Shown: piece by piece, positions 46,024 to 57,909 of the stretch
How positions within the stretch are numbered: position 1 is the first letter of the stretch
How the letters are laid out: every line of letters starts with the position of its first letter
NCBI GenBank assembly: GCA_030278955.1
Contig: JAOANR010000001.1
Span: 24,179,573-24,243,572, forward strand
Source of the DNA: Hygrophila difformis
Lineage: Eukaryota > Streptophyta > Magnoliopsida > Lamiales > Acanthaceae
DNA length: 64,000 nucleotides
Direction of reading: 5' to 3'
The notes under the pieces: generated by a model
The model's input: the letters and a program-made list of their open reading frames with translations, nothing else
The model's database searches: none
Told to the model about the DNA's origin: nothing
Position numbers and translations under genes: made by a program

Positions 46024-46368
46024 ATGACGATGATGACGACGATGATGAGATCAGTGAGTCCCACCTTTCAAGTTCAAATGGCCACCATAGTTTCCTTGTT
46101 CATGGCATTTCCTGCAGCAGCTACAGTTCCTGTTTTCAGAGGACCAATTCCTCCCACTACACCGCCATCGCCCCCGCAATTCCGGCCAGGGTACCAGCTG
46201 CCAAAGGAGGATGACTACTCAATATGGGATCCTGCACCGTATTATGGGGCGCGTGGCGGTGGAGCCCCGATTCCTCATGCGAAATTGACCTGCTGCCCAC
46301 ATTTGCAATGCTGTTCTATTTCACAGCAGGTGAGGAAGAGTTTGGGTTTTTCTGCAAACTCAAATTAA
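46024..46368 (+). CDS. Possible small secreted proline-rich protein
   Basis: I do not recognise a family. The ORF has 114 codons; an internal Met at 46078 with a good start context (aaatggcc) would give 96 residues beginning MATIVSLFMAFPAAATVP, a plausible signal peptide. The mature part is proline-rich (FRGPIPPTTPPSPPQFRPGY) then DDYSIWDPAPYYG, GGGAPIPHA and a Cys-rich stretch CCPHLQCC. A gt donor-like site (caggtgagg) at 46327 may mean the real gene is spliced there. It could be a small apoplastic peptide or a chance ORF. Confidence 0.35.
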   Translation: MTMMTTMMRSVSPTFQVQMATIVSLFMAFPAAATVPVFRGPIPPTTPPSPPQFRPGYQLPKEDDYSIWDPAPYYGARGGGAPIPHAKLTCCPHLQCCSISQQVRKSLGFSANSN

Positions 46369-47307
46369 TTCATCACACATATCTGTTCAAGTCTCCACTT
46401 CAGTAGTGAATTATAGTTAAAGTTGTAAACTAGCTTCTTGAACTCAATCCAGATAGCTCCAATTAGATCGTTACTGAAATTAACATTACGATGCCATGGA
46501 ATTCGTCAACAAATCATTGTTGAATTCCCTGTAGCTATGTTTGGATTGATGCATTTAGCAGTAGATTTAAAATTTAAAATAACAAATCATTACAATTCTT
46601 TGGATTAAGAATATGATTTATAATGAAATTCCAATTCCACTAAAAAAAGGCATTATTTCAAATTCTTCATTCAAATCATTCCAGGTATCCAAATGCATTA
46701 ATCCAAACACAGCCTAAGATAGTTATTGAAATCAAGAATCGTCATTCTTTTCAATCTTCAAGGCAGTTCCAGCAATAAATAGATGTCATTACACATATAT
46801 GAAAGCATATCCAACTACTGGTAATAATTCATTTTTCTTGTTTATTTGTCACCCATATCAAAAGGAGTGATGAATGATCTCGTCTCTTGTAATTTCTTAT
46901 CATGATACTGCTACAAACTGGAAAGGCCACCTAAAATTACCGATCAAATTATACAGTATGAACAATAGGTTCATACTATTAATAATTGTACCTGTCAATT
47001 ATACCTGAAGATGAACAAACAGTATGAACAATAGGCACAGTATGAACTGAAGAAAATTATACCTGTCAATTCCAGTACTCAAGCTTATAGAAAACGGCAT
47101 CCAAGATACCCTGTCAATTCCAGTACTCCACATTATTACCATAGCATCACCGCCTAACAGTTCATCAAAACATATAGTTAAAGAACCATTTGATAGTACT
47201 GTTTTGCATGGTGTTGGGTTGCCATTTTACACCAAAATAGATCGCTATAGTGTACTGCTATAAACATTCAAATCATTTGAGTTTTTCTTCCTTACAAAAG
47301 AGATATA
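46369..47307. other. Intergenic, no feature seen
   Basis: AT-rich. A short phrase (cctgtcaatt(a/c)cag-tactc / gaacaataggttcatac) recurs two or three times at 46965-47130, otherwise nothing supported. Confidence 0.35.
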
Positions 47308-47552
47308 CTTCCTCCGTTTTCTTTTATTTGCTACGGATCCACCTATGCACATTTTAAACCATTAATAACTCAACTTCGGTACAAGCAAAAATTCTAGAAG
47401 TTTGATATTTGAAAACTACACGACGAAACGAATTTAACAAGATCTCACTTGTCTATATTCTAACTTGTATAGCTACGATAAAACTTTAAGTCAAAAGGTT
47501 TGTGTGAACAGTAGCCCAAATCCAAATGAGGCTAATAATGAAAAATGGAGGT
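47308..47552. mobile_element. Degenerate Stowaway MITE
   Basis: cttcctccgttttcttttattt at the left and the inverted end aatggaggtag at the right. The interior phrase atgcacattttaaaccattaataactcaa matches the Stowaway at 43184-43421. Confidence 0.65.
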
Positions 47553-47759
47553 AGTTTTTTATACTAGCAAATCACATGTGCGCACCAAAACCCAAAATGC
47601 ATTTCTCTTCATAATCAACTGTAATCCAACATTAAAAAAAATGCAGTCCTGGTTTGAGTACAAATATGCGTACAAGTTCGTCCAACAGTAAGAATAATAT
47701 ATTATACTTGTGTATCTCAGCATTTAGCAAAGACATAGGGATTCACTCAGAAACCAAAT

Positions 47760-49739
47760 TCACATAAGATGAATAGATGATGGCCCCGTGAAAGCTGCAA
47801 CTTTTTGTGCTTGATGAGCTTCTGACTTGTAAAGCCCTTTCATTTCCTTCTTAACTTGCCGTGCCTCACGCCTTTCTGATTTCAAAGCAGACTGTGAAAG
47901 AAAGGAACAAATGAAAAATTACACAGGTAACAATATGAGGGCACATGAGTACCAAAAAGGCCCAACAAAGTTACAAAACGATGCATCATAAAGAACAAAA
48001 TATAAACTAGTTGTGAGATATCGTGCTCATAAGCAAAAATATTTAGATGACCACAAATTTCTTGTACCTTCCTCAGTTTCTTTTCCTCCTTCGTCTCTAG
48101 AGCCCGTGGCTTCTTTTTTGGTTGCTCAATTTTACTATGACTCAAATCTTTCACTTTAATCTTTTCAGCATCAAGTTTTCTATTGCGAGGCAAAAAATCC
48201 ACAGGAAGCCTTTCTTTCCCTTTTAGGCTTATCAGTGGGTTGGCTCCAGAAGCCCCAGATAATGCTTCTGCTAGCTTCTTCTTCCTCCTTGCCTCCGGTG
48301 CGGCAATTTTGCCAGGGTGATTGTCCAATGTTGAGTAAGTAGAAACAATAGTTTCACAATCCCACTCTTCAGATCCATCACTACTACTTTCTTCATCCAT
48401 CATCTCCTCTTCATCATGAACCTCATCTTCATATTTTTCAGCATATTCCCTACATCGACGAATCACTTCAGCAGTTACTTCTGGTGACTCCTCATTATCT
48501 GCTTCTGTTTTTTGATGTAATAGATCTGAAGGATGATTCTTGAAAGCATTGTTAAGCTTTCCTGTGAGGGAATCTTCGCAGTCATCATCATAGATATTCC
48601 CATTATATTCTTCTTCACTGTCATCATCAGCATATTCATTAAGTTCAAGCTGCATCAATTAACTTGAGTTAGTAGCTGAGATTTTATTGTTCAATGAAAC
48701 AATAACATTATATGCTTAAAATTTCTAATCAACTCACCATGTCAAACTGCTCATCCAGAGGACGACGCTCCCTGGTCCACTGAGCATCTAAGCTTGTTAC
48801 ATTAGTTCCATTCTCAGGAGCACCATAAACTCCCGAATTGTAGCCCTTCAAGTGGTCCACTATTGAGCCTGAAGCTGCAACGTTTGCCTTCTCATGACTT
48901 TCTTCATCAGCTGGACCTTCCAAGATATTGGCTCTGGAAACAAAATCCTCTTCCAATTCATCTTCCTCGTCAGACCCAAACTTGGACAAATCACTGTCAT
49001 CAAGCATGGCAGCCACATCAGGATCCACCACTTTCTGCAATCTTACACCAATTGCTTTTGATGCCACCTTATAAATGGACTTATCCTCCTCAGAAGCATC
49101 ACCTGGCTTAGAAACCTCAACCCTTGAAGCATCATAAGCCTAAGGCATAAAATTACACAATTGATGAATTAATTATAAATTTGGAACTGAAAAAATTACT
49201 AAAAACATCAATTGATCCGGTAAATGAAATAATTGGAATGATAATACTTAGGAAAAAAAAATGTAAATTTCACCACACCATCGAATTCCCGATTGTATTA
49301 AAATCAGAAAACCAAATTGATTGACTCAAACCTTCACGTCCTGCGGAAGCCGATCAAAGCTCGCTTTGGGGTTATGGAAATAAGCCGAACCACCACCTGT
49401 GTTCTTAATTTCACGTAAATGGAGCAAATAGTTATACCCATCATCAGGAAACCCTAGCTCCAGAATTTCCTTCCTTATGTGGTCTGGCAAAGCTGTTGTC
49501 CGATCTCCATAATACAAATCAGCACCAGCTCCAGAATCATCAGGGGCATCGGCGAAAATGGAATCAGGATCATCATTTGGTTCATTGTCAAAGTAATCAG
49601 GCGCATATTGATTGTTGTCAACCCGCACAAAAACTCGATCACAAGATGGATCCGAAGAGTAATGAGGATCAGATGTATCCCGGGCCATGAGCTGGAACGT
49701 GGCAGCTTTCTTCTTATCAATAAATTTCTTCTTACCCAT
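47760..49739 (-). CDS. LTV1: LTV1-type 40S ribosome-biogenesis factor, 4 coding exons
   Basis: Eukaryotic Ltv1 acts in late assembly and nuclear export of the small ribosomal subunit. Exons on the minus strand: 49739-49332, 49139-48738, 48649-48068, 47891-47760. Junctions are GT-AG and all in phase 0; total 1524 nt, 507 residues. The N-terminus MGKKKFIDKKKAATFQL, VFVRVDN, LPDHIRKEILELGFPDDGYN and LHLREIKNTGGGSAYF are characteristic Ltv1 motifs. The middle is strongly acidic (DDDSEEEYN, DEEEMMDEESSSD), and the C-terminus KGLYKSEAHQAQKVAA and TGPSSIHLM is the usual end of the family. A 5' UTR intron is possible (donor at 50516, acceptor at 49775), with exon 1 around 50517-50750. It lies tail-to-tail with MetRS. 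No damage seen. Confidence 0.94.
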
Positions 49740-50836
49740 CTTGCTCTTCTGCTCCTTTTATGGATTTCCTCAAGCTTACAAAACCCAACAGCATAAGTCA
49801 ATATCAAGTTTGAATTGCAATGGAAAGGGGAAACAAAGAAAAGCTTGGGGGCATAGAATAGAACCATAGTCCACATACATATTTCCTGGTCAGGTTTCAT
49901 CTTATTTCAATTTTTAAACCATAAAGAAGTGCTCAACCATGAACCTAAGTCCATTGACCAAGAACTTCACGTAAAAATAAAACCAATACATATCCTCAAT
50001 CTATGCAATATAATCTTAGTTTTGCCCACCATCACAATTCTAACATGTACATGCCATGTTGTTGAGAACCATCAAACAGGAAAATAAAGCACAAATAACA
50101 TCCAACTGCTACAGTGGTATCATCCATCAAAATGTGTTTATGAGCAGGAAACAAATACAGCTTTAATAGTTAATATATCAAAAATACAAATACATATCCG
50201 TTCCCAATTGCGAACACAGAAACCATATGAGCTTCACAATACTATTTCGCCAACTCAATACAAATCAGCCGCTAATTATGCTGCCACATTCCTATACTTC
50301 ACACGCATCTCAATTACAAAATCGAGCCGGCAGAAACCACGCACAAACACTTTAGCCAAAAAAAAAGGTATTAAAATGTTATGTATAAATAATCTGCATA
50401 TAAAATACATTCATCGATCACGAAACCACGGCGGACATCAAATCAGGGAAATCGGAAAAGAGATTAATATCAGGAGTAAAGAGAAAGAGCTGAAAGTATC
50501 AGGAAAATGTATATACCTGTAGTAAAACGTGGGGCGGAAGGAAATCAAGGAGAAATTGGAAAAGAGACAGAAGAAGCAAACGACGGCGACTTCCCGCAGG
50601 CAGGCGTAGGATTATAGGCTTGGTAGAGGGGTGGGCGTTGAGCAGCGATTAGGAAGCTAGGGGAGATGGATGGCGGCAAGAGTGTTGCACTGAGGGGTTG
50701 ATGATGTTTTGGGAGGATTTCATTACTACAGGGATGGATGGCTGTTCGGCTGTACCTATAATTGCCTGTTGGGGATTGACTCGAAATATGATTAGGGCTT
50801 AGGGTTTTAGATCGGGTCGGTTTCTTTGGGTTATTA
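49740..50836 (-). other. LTV1 5' flank, possible UTR intron and promoter
   Basis: Minus-strand donor CAG|GTATAT at 50517/50516 and acceptor TTTTGTAAG|CTTGAGG at 49775/49774 would remove 742 nt from the leader. No TATA box stands out. The short ORF at 50545-50856 is not credible. Confidence 0.4.
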
Positions 50837-51027
50837 CTCCCTCCGTCCCACTCCAAGTGTCTTGTTACTGTTGGGCACGTGAATTAAGGTAGGGTTGGTT
50901 TGTGAGTATATGGTGGGGTCCACATAGTTGTTGGAGGGGAAAATTATTTCTATTTATAGAAAGAAGACATTTGTAATGGGACATCCAAAAATAGTAAGTA
51001 GGACATTTGGAATGGGACGGAGGGAGT
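50837..51027. mobile_element. Stowaway MITE upstream of LTV1
   Basis: 191 bp with near-perfect ends CTCCCTCCGTCCCACTCCAAG and, inverted, CTCCCTCCGTCCCATTCCAAA, flanked by TA on both sides. Confidence 0.9.
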
Positions 51028-51039
51028 ATTACATAACGC

Positions 51040-51560
51040 TAGAACCGTAAATAAAACAAACAATTCGTGAGCTGAGCTCGTTTCGACACGTATTCGTTCG
51101 TTAACAACTCATTTGGTTTACTGAGCTCAAATACATAATATGGTTTGTGTGTTCGTTCGTTAAGTTCGCAAACAGTTCGGAATTCTTTTTTAATGGAATA
51201 TATATTATAAAAAAATAAATATTTTATCTAGTTGTTCTTTCCATTTTTCATTTTTATTAATTTCACATTTCTCTCATAAATTATATTACAATATACATTA
51301 TATTTTCACACCTAATTTAATTCTAAAACAAATAAATTTATTAATAAAATAAATGGTTCGTTAACTGAGCTCGACTAGGCTCATGTTCGTTCGTTATTAG
51401 CTCGTTCGTAAGGTTAAACGAACATAGCTCAAACATGAAAATTGGCTCGTTAAGATTTTTGGCTCGGTTCGTGTTCGTTTGTTAAGCTTAACGAACAGAG
51501 CTCTAACACTTAAAGCTCGATTCGATTCGGCTCGTTTACAACTCTACATAACGCCCGACA
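51040..51560. repeat. GTTCGTTCGTTA / GAGCTC-rich repeat-derived DNA
   Basis: Many copies of cgttcgtta, gctcgtt and tgagctcg in both orientations at its two ends, with an AT-rich core (51180-51350). This looks like a decayed inverted-repeat element; ends were not fixed. Confidence 0.45.
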
Positions 51561-51639
51561 CCAGCGATGACCCATGGGGGGGTTAAAATAGGCGATACTA
51601 GGCTTGAACGGGCATAAGCATAAAAAATTGCTTTGATGA

Positions 51640-52130
51640 GCTACCAGTTGAGGTCATCTTTACTTCGAAATATTACTCTCGAAGCTACTCGACTTGAGAC
51701 TCAGTTTGGAAAAAACTCGATTCGCATTCAAAAAATTCAAACTCAATCGAGTAGGGCACTCGAGTATCGAGCTCGAGCTCGAGCCCATGTATATGACACT
51801 CGAACTCGAGTCGAGTCGAGTATCGAATAAATTTTAAAGGGAAAAATGCAAAAGAAAAAGAAATACTCGAGTACTCGACTCGAGCTCGAACTCAAGAACA
51901 AAAAAAATTATAAAAAAAAATAATCGAGCTCGAGTAGCTCGACTACTTGACTCGATCGAAAAAAATAAATATATACTCGAGCTACTCGAGCTCGAACTCG
52001 AACTCAAGTCGAGTCGAGCTTGCTTGACTACTCGACTCGAGCTCGAGCTCGAGTAGCCAAATTTCTCAATTAAGTCAAGCTCAAGTAGTTCACTACTCGG
52101 GTTCAACTCGACTCGATATCATCCCTACTT
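51640..52130. repeat. CTCGAG/GAGCTCGAG palindrome-rich low-complexity DNA
   Basis: Dozens of overlapping actcga, tcgagct and gagctcgag motifs that are self-complementary. The ORFs here (for example 51834-52106 minus, Ser-rich) follow from composition. The right edge atatcatcccta resembles an hAT-MITE end (TAGGGATGATA inverted), but no left partner was found. Confidence 0.6.
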
Positions 52131-53770
52131 CAGACCAGAAAAATAAATTCAAATTTAAGAGTTTAAAAATCATATATTATGAAATAAATCCGAAGTTGTA
52201 AAATAAAATGTTAAACTTTTAGGTACACAAGGCATAAAATTATATTGAAGTGCAAGCTCGTCAGTCTATACAAATTATTGAGGAAATTAAGAGGAAGGAT
52301 AAGGGTTGGGTGATGATTCAAAATTAAACACTTGATAACTCAATCATTCTCTTCCGGATACGGTTAGTGTCCTGATTTATAAAAAATCAAGAAATTCATA
52401 CTGCTCTATGATTTATGTAAATGTGCTGCATGTGGGAAAGTCATAACTTCATACCATTTTGGTGTCATTAATATTTATGGAAACATGATCGGTCTATCCC
52501 TAAATTAATGGAGAAAATAATTTGTGATTAGAAACTGCCCATAATGGTGAGGGTACAATTATGGATAAATGTTATGCCTATTGTCATTCCATAACAATGG
52601 TGAAGAAGATTGATACAATTTAGAAACCAAACAACATTGGGGATTAGGAAGAAGCGTGACTTGAAGCAGACATTATGAGCACTTGGGGCGTGGCACCGAA
52701 CATCTGGTAACGAGCTTTAAAAGAAAAGCCTATCGTATCACCAAACCCGCTGGTGTGAAGCATGAGATGGGAGTGCTTATAGCACGATCACACGTTGGTT
52801 GCAACACAATGCAAGACTGGGTATTCAATTTAAAGGAACGAATGGGCAATGAGGTGAACAAACATTGCATGAATAATTTAGCATAGGTTTGGGTATGATC
52901 CAACACTATATATGGGAGGCAGCAACAACGCGTGAAATAATTTATAGCATCCGAGACAGTAAACAGGTATAGTTCAAAACTTATAAACATAGCAGGTGAT
53001 GTGTATAAACACGGCACGAGTGATTCCTGGGGATATCACAAGGTATGGCATATGCAGCAGGACCTACGTTGAAAGGCAACATGTTGGAAGGTGAAATGTA
53101 TGAGCAAAGCAAAGGGGTGAAAGGTAGAAAAATACAACGTACATGCGCTGCAATGCGAATTTAGTGTGTATCATATTAATGTGTTCGGACGCAGCATAGT
53201 TCCGAGTGTGGTATAGCACAACGTATGTGCATTGGCAGCAGCACCTCGGTTGACGGTCAGCGTGATGGAAAAGGATGAAGTTATGTGCAAAGGGCTGGAC
53301 GGTGGAAGTTTAAAGTGAACCAATGGAACAAAGTCGTCAGAAAATACATATGCGTAACATAATATCCCAACTCAAATTGTGTCCCACCATTCCAGGCAAG
53401 AATAATGGAAGGAAATTGGGAATTGGCCTAAAATAACCTAAAAGATGAAGGAAAAAATGAATTAATTACTGGCCATCTAATAAAAAATCCTCAGCATGTT
53501 TCCTACAGATTATAGCAACTCCGTATATACTGACTCAGGACAATGACCTATTCCTCCTCTTGCCTAATGAAAGGTGAAATTAGTAATCGATGAATTTATT
53601 TATATGTTTTTTTATTGATCACTTTTCAAATAAATGTACTTTGTTGAGATATTGAATGATTAATTACAATTCTTTTTTTTTAAGTAATGCATCTGAATCG
53701 TAGGCTAAAAAGGAAAAAAAAAAAAAAAAACTACATAAAACTAAAGCATCTGTCAAGGAATTAACTTGTC
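52131..53770. other. Intergenic, no gene seen
   Basis: Short ORFs only. Two diverged segments around 53055 and 53240 share gcagcag-acct-cgttga, perhaps an old repeat. Confidence 0.35.
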
Positions 53771-53774
53771 GAGG

Positions 53775-53945
53775 ATGAGGAATTAGTCTAATGGTCAAGT
53801 CCTCTAACTCCCAACCTATAGGTTGGGGTTCGATTCTCCACCCGACCCCCTTATCCCTACCCTTTGTCCCTTTTTAATTTGTGTGCTATGGACTCCCTCC
53901 ACATTTTTCCTAACCTGTATTGGTTGTTCAGTTTTTTTTTTTAAA
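53775..53945 (+). mobile_element. tRNA-derived SINE
   Basis: Box A-like tagtctaatggtc and box B-like ggttcgattct are spaced as in a pol III promoter. A tRNA-unrelated part follows (ccttatccctaccctttgtcc, tgtgtgctatggactcc, cctgtattggttg) and then a T run. The second copy is at 34575-34740. Confidence 0.7.
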
Positions 53946-54731
53946 AAAAAGAAAAACACTTCCCGATATAAAAACAATTATTATACATTTGCTAGTATTT
54001 ATACAAGAAAGACTCATCTGTCACAAAAAAAATATATATTGTGTTAATACCCAATCCTTAAAAGATGAAAAATATAGGATGTCAACAAATTTTAATTGTA
54101 TATTTTTCCTTTCAATTCCGGACTCGAGTTTCTGAGATGATGAAAAATGGAGATATTTCAAATTTTCTCATCTCTGTTGCTATATAAATTAGTAATATGC
54201 TAACAATACGTATTCAATGATATACTACGCTATAATAATATTGTTGATATCATGCACCATGTGGATTGATAAGAGAGTTAAATCGATTAAAACAAGTTAA
54301 TTGAATGACATAATCAATATGTGTCGAAACATAAATTTTAATTTTTTAATTTATTAAACATATTTTTAAAATTTAGAAAATTTCGGTCAAAGTTTAGGAA
54401 ATATTGAGTACTAGCGAAATTTTGATGGAAATTTTGCAAAAAAATATTGTAGGTGAAATTTCGTTTCGAGGTGTCCCGAAACCCGAAATTTCGGGATTTC
54501 GATAGATATTTAAAACAATGCACGTGGTACTAAAACTTAAATTGAAGATGAAGCTTGGGTGAAAGTAAGTGGAGCTCCAAACCGACTGATGTTGAAGAAT
54601 CAGTGGATGAGTTGTGGTTAGGGGTGAAATGCCACTCGAAACAAAGCTAGCTGGTTCTCCCCGAAATGCGGCATATAGTTTATTTTAGATTTTTAGTTTA
54701 TTAATAAAATGGATATACTTTTTTTGAGGAT
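53946..54731. other. AT-rich spacer, no gene
   Basis: Contains repeated gaaattt(c)gg/ccgaaatttc motifs near 54400-54505 in both orientations, probably a decayed repeat. Confidence 0.35.
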
Positions 54732-54849
54732 TGGTTATGGTGCAATCAATAAGATCCGCATCACATCAAAGCACTAATCCCAATCGTTCTTTTAAATCCA
54801 ACGGTTCAAAATATAGATGGGTAAAGTTGTCCAAAAAATGTATAATTGT

Positions 54850-55180
54850 CAGGTCGCTGAAAATACACGTAGGTTGTTATCGCTGAAAAATATTGTGGCA
54901 TGTCATTGAAATACATAGTATGTCTCTGAAATACACACATAACGTCGCTGAAATACATACAGCCAATCGCTGAAATATGTTATACCAAAGAATTGGAGTT
55001 TCAACGTTTATGAAGTCGCTGAAATGAACATTATCAAGTTGTTGAAAAATACTATAGCATCTCGCTGAAATATACTATATTGCGCCGCTGAAATATACTA
55101 TAATTCGTCGCTGAATACATGGAAGCCGTGCTGAAAACATTATTTTTATCGCTGAAATATATATAAATTGCTGAAATGTA
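54850..55180 (+). repeat. Degenerate array of GCTGAAATA motifs
   Basis: About a dozen copies of (t)cgctgaaata(c/t) or close variants every 20-35 bp, with unrelated spacers. It resumes at 55801 (ttgtcgctgaaatgtac) after the MITE, so the MITE split it. Confidence 0.75.
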
Positions 55181-55796
55181 CTCCATCCGTCATCAAATGA
55201 TATTAACATTCCATATTTTCACGCAATCCAATTCAAATGTTTAACGATTAATATATCAAATTGTATAAAAGTAAAAATTATAAATGTTAAATATTCTCAA
55301 ACTATGTGATTAGACGAATCTAACAACATCTCACTTGACTATATTTTATCTTATGTAACCGTGTTAAAAAGTCGAATCAAAGTTAAAATGAATAGTGTTT
55401 GGCAGCGGCGGATCCAGAAATTTTTCCCAGTGGTATCACAAAAGTAATGAAAATTATGTTGAAATTAAGGATGGTAGTCAAAATACAAAAACTAGTGAAA
55501 AAGACTTAATTTATAATTGATTATAGTGGTATCACTATAAAAATTCAGTGGTTGCACAAAGTAAAATTAAGTTAAATCTAATAGTGAAAAAGACTTAATT
55601 TATAATTGATTATAGTGGTATCACCATAAAAATTCAGTGGTTGCACAAAGTAAAATTAAGTTAAATCTAATATTTTTTAAGCTTAAAATAGCAATTTTAT
55701 CAATTTCAGTGGTATCCCGTGCCACCAGTGGTTTCAAGTGCATCTGCCCCTGGTGTTTACTATGCCAATTTTAATAACATTAAATGACGGAGGGAG
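55181..55796. mobile_element. Stowaway MITE carrying an hAT-like MITE
   Basis: Ends CTCCATCCGTCATCAAATG and, inverted, CTCCCTCCGTCATTTAATG, flanked by TA. Without the inner element it is about 260 bp. Confidence 0.85.
55403..55752. mobile_element. hAT-like MITE nested in the Stowaway
   Basis: Ends CAGCGGCGGATCCAG and, inverted, CAGGGGCAGATGCAC. Flanks gtgtttgg/gtgtttac match at six of eight bases. A roughly 90-bp internal block (gacttaatttataattgatt...) occurs twice in tandem at about 55500-55675. Confidence 0.7.
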
Positions 55797-56466
55797 TATA
55801 TAAATTGTCGCTGAAATGTACAAAGTATATTTTGGAGTAATATGACAAATTTATCTTCTTAACCTTCAAGTTAATCTCATCCATCGATTTACAAAATGAA
55901 TCAATGGTTATGGGAGGCCGCAGTACATCAAGACAAACAATCTGATTTCTGTACAGGCATACACATGGTTTGTACCTACAGAATGATGGGTAAGCATTCA
56001 TAAACGATGTTGCTAATAGTCATGTACAAAATATACAGTTAAAAATAATAAATTGTATTGTTTGGACTGATGTCTGAGCATTAAAAAATGATGTCTATAT
56101 GCCCTTGAAGTGATATTTACAATAGCATATGTGATGTGATATTATCCATCATTTGTTCTTACGGCTCATCATTTATTATTTTAACACATCATTTTTTAGG
56201 TCTCTAGCATCACGACAGCATATGCTGCTTGCACCCAAGCCATTCCCTGTCTTGATTGCACCCTAACTTATTCATTTTTTTTTAATAAGTAAACATTAGC
56301 TTATCACCTAATTATATTTTTCTTAAAAACGAAAACTAGGGAAATTGAGAAAAGAAAAGGCATACTAGAGATACTAAGTTAAAGAAAAGCCCAAGAACGC
56401 TTCAAGAATCCGGCCCAAGATTTCAGCCTTTCTTTTTCATCTTCTACTAGGTTTCTTTTCCCCTTC

Positions 56467-57836
56467 ATGGCGAATCAGGATGATCCTCCAGATCCTATCA
56501 ACAAGCGCAGAAAAGACCAAGAGCGTCTTACAGTGAAATGGCCAAACGAGGAGCGGTGTTTCTTCACGTTCCGATCGATGAAATCATGGAAAACATTACA
56601 GAAGATTCTGAAGACATCACCATTACAATCCATGAAGGCATTGATAGATTGGTGCTCTCTAAAGCTTTTAAAGAACGTCTTATCCATCCTTGGGCGAACG
56701 CGGTAGTTATCAAGGTAATTGGACGGAATATGGCTTATCGGTTCTTGAAATCTGGAATTGAAAGGATTTGGCCCGCTGTAGCAACCGCCCCTTTGATTGA
56801 TATGGAGAATGTCTATTATGAAATATGCTTCCCCAAAAGAGATGATGCTGCTCTCGTACTTACCGGCGGTCCTTGGATATTGTCTGGCAGCTACCTGCAT
56901 GTACAACCCTGGGAGGAATCCTTCAGCCCCTTAACCAACGAAGTTAAGTCCATGGTCGTCTGGATCCATTTCTTCAATCTCCCTATGTTTCTATACAACC
57001 GTAACCTACTGTTCTAGGCTGGTACAAGAGTGGGGCAAGTTCTCAGCCTCGATTTCAAAACAGATGCATTCGAATGGGGTAGATTCGCAAGTGTTGCAGT
57101 CAGGATTGATCTTTCGAAGCCCCTCAAATTCGAGGTGATGTTTGATGACCTTATACTCAAAGTGGAATATGAGAACCTGAAATAAATTTGCTTCAGATGT
57201 GGCAAGATTGGTCATAACACAGCTAGTTGTCCCGAGAGTCAATCCCAAGAGAATATGGATACAGATGTCCAGAACTACACTAACAGGAATGCTAGCAAGA
57301 ATGATTCGCAAGAAGAAGGTTCCTCAAATGGCCCTTGGCTAATTGCAAAGACCAGAAGACGCCTTATGCGAAGGGACCAAAATTTTACCCGTACACAGCC
57401 TGTTTCCAATGGAAGCCGCTTCACAGTCCTTGCTAGCGATGGTACTGAGGAAACTATGGTACCTATGCAAGAGGACCAGCTTCCCTCTCCTCAGCCTTTA
57501 AATTCCTTACCATCAATGCCAGCACGGCCAAGGAGTTCTCCTACAGTCCAGAACAAATCCACAGGATCTTCAAGGCCCCAATCCCCTCCTCTTGATAACA
57601 GTAGATCCTCTTGGACACTACAACCTTCGGGGGTTTGGCAACGGACAATCCCATCCTCATTACCCTCGGAACATCACACGGTGGTCTCGGTAAAAGATCA
57701 ATCTACTCTTCTCAATAGACGAGCGAACAGTGTTGACGCAACTATTTCGGGGAGACCACCAGATGGTTCAAATCTAGTTTCTACGGACCCCCTAGCAGCA
57801 TTGAGCTCCCAGTGGAAAGGGGATGGTGGCGGACAG
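56467..57836 (+). pseudogene. LINE ORF1 remnant (DUF4283, zinc knuckle)
   Basis: Starts MANQDDPPDPINKRRKDQER in one frame and shifts near 56540 into a DUF4283 region (HPWANAVVIKVIGRNMAYRF, GGPWILSGSYLHVQPW). A TAG follows at 57015-57017, homology continues, a TAA appears at 57183-57185 directly before the knuckle CFRCGKIGHNTASC, and a polar tail ends at 57839. One frameshift and two stops make it non-functional. It has the same domain order as the intact LINE ORF1 but is a different LINE lineage. Confidence 0.85.
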
Positions 57837-57909
57837 TGAATCCGTCACTGCCTACTGATCAATAAAGTTTCTACATTGTTTAACTATTTCTTTTCGGTTT
57901 GTTGATGAT

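Larger units (their letters stand above)
54732..56268. mobile_element. TIR element with GCTGAAATA array
   Basis: The left end tggttatggtgcaatcaa and right end, inverted, aagttagggtgcaatcaa match at about 16 of 18 bases. The interior is the GCTGAAATA array with a nested Stowaway, followed by catcatttat/gatgt-rich sequence near 56050-56210. No transposase and no clear target duplication. Confidence 0.5.

Noticed and set aside
45641..46027. 128-codon ORF before the small secreted candidate
   Set aside because: No domain, His/Ser/Thr-rich AT-driven composition, no promoter or splice support.
52683..52886. 67-codon ORF in the 52-53 kb spacer
   Set aside because: No recognisable motif; overlapped by an equally long antisense ORF.
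53775..53850. A tRNA gene
   Set aside because: Boxes A and B are present but no acceptor stem or cloverleaf forms, and the sequence continues into a SINE body.
55428..55440. Primer-binding-site-like agtggtatcac
   Set aside because: Lies inside an hAT-like MITE with no LTR beside it; repeated by the internal duplication of that MITE.
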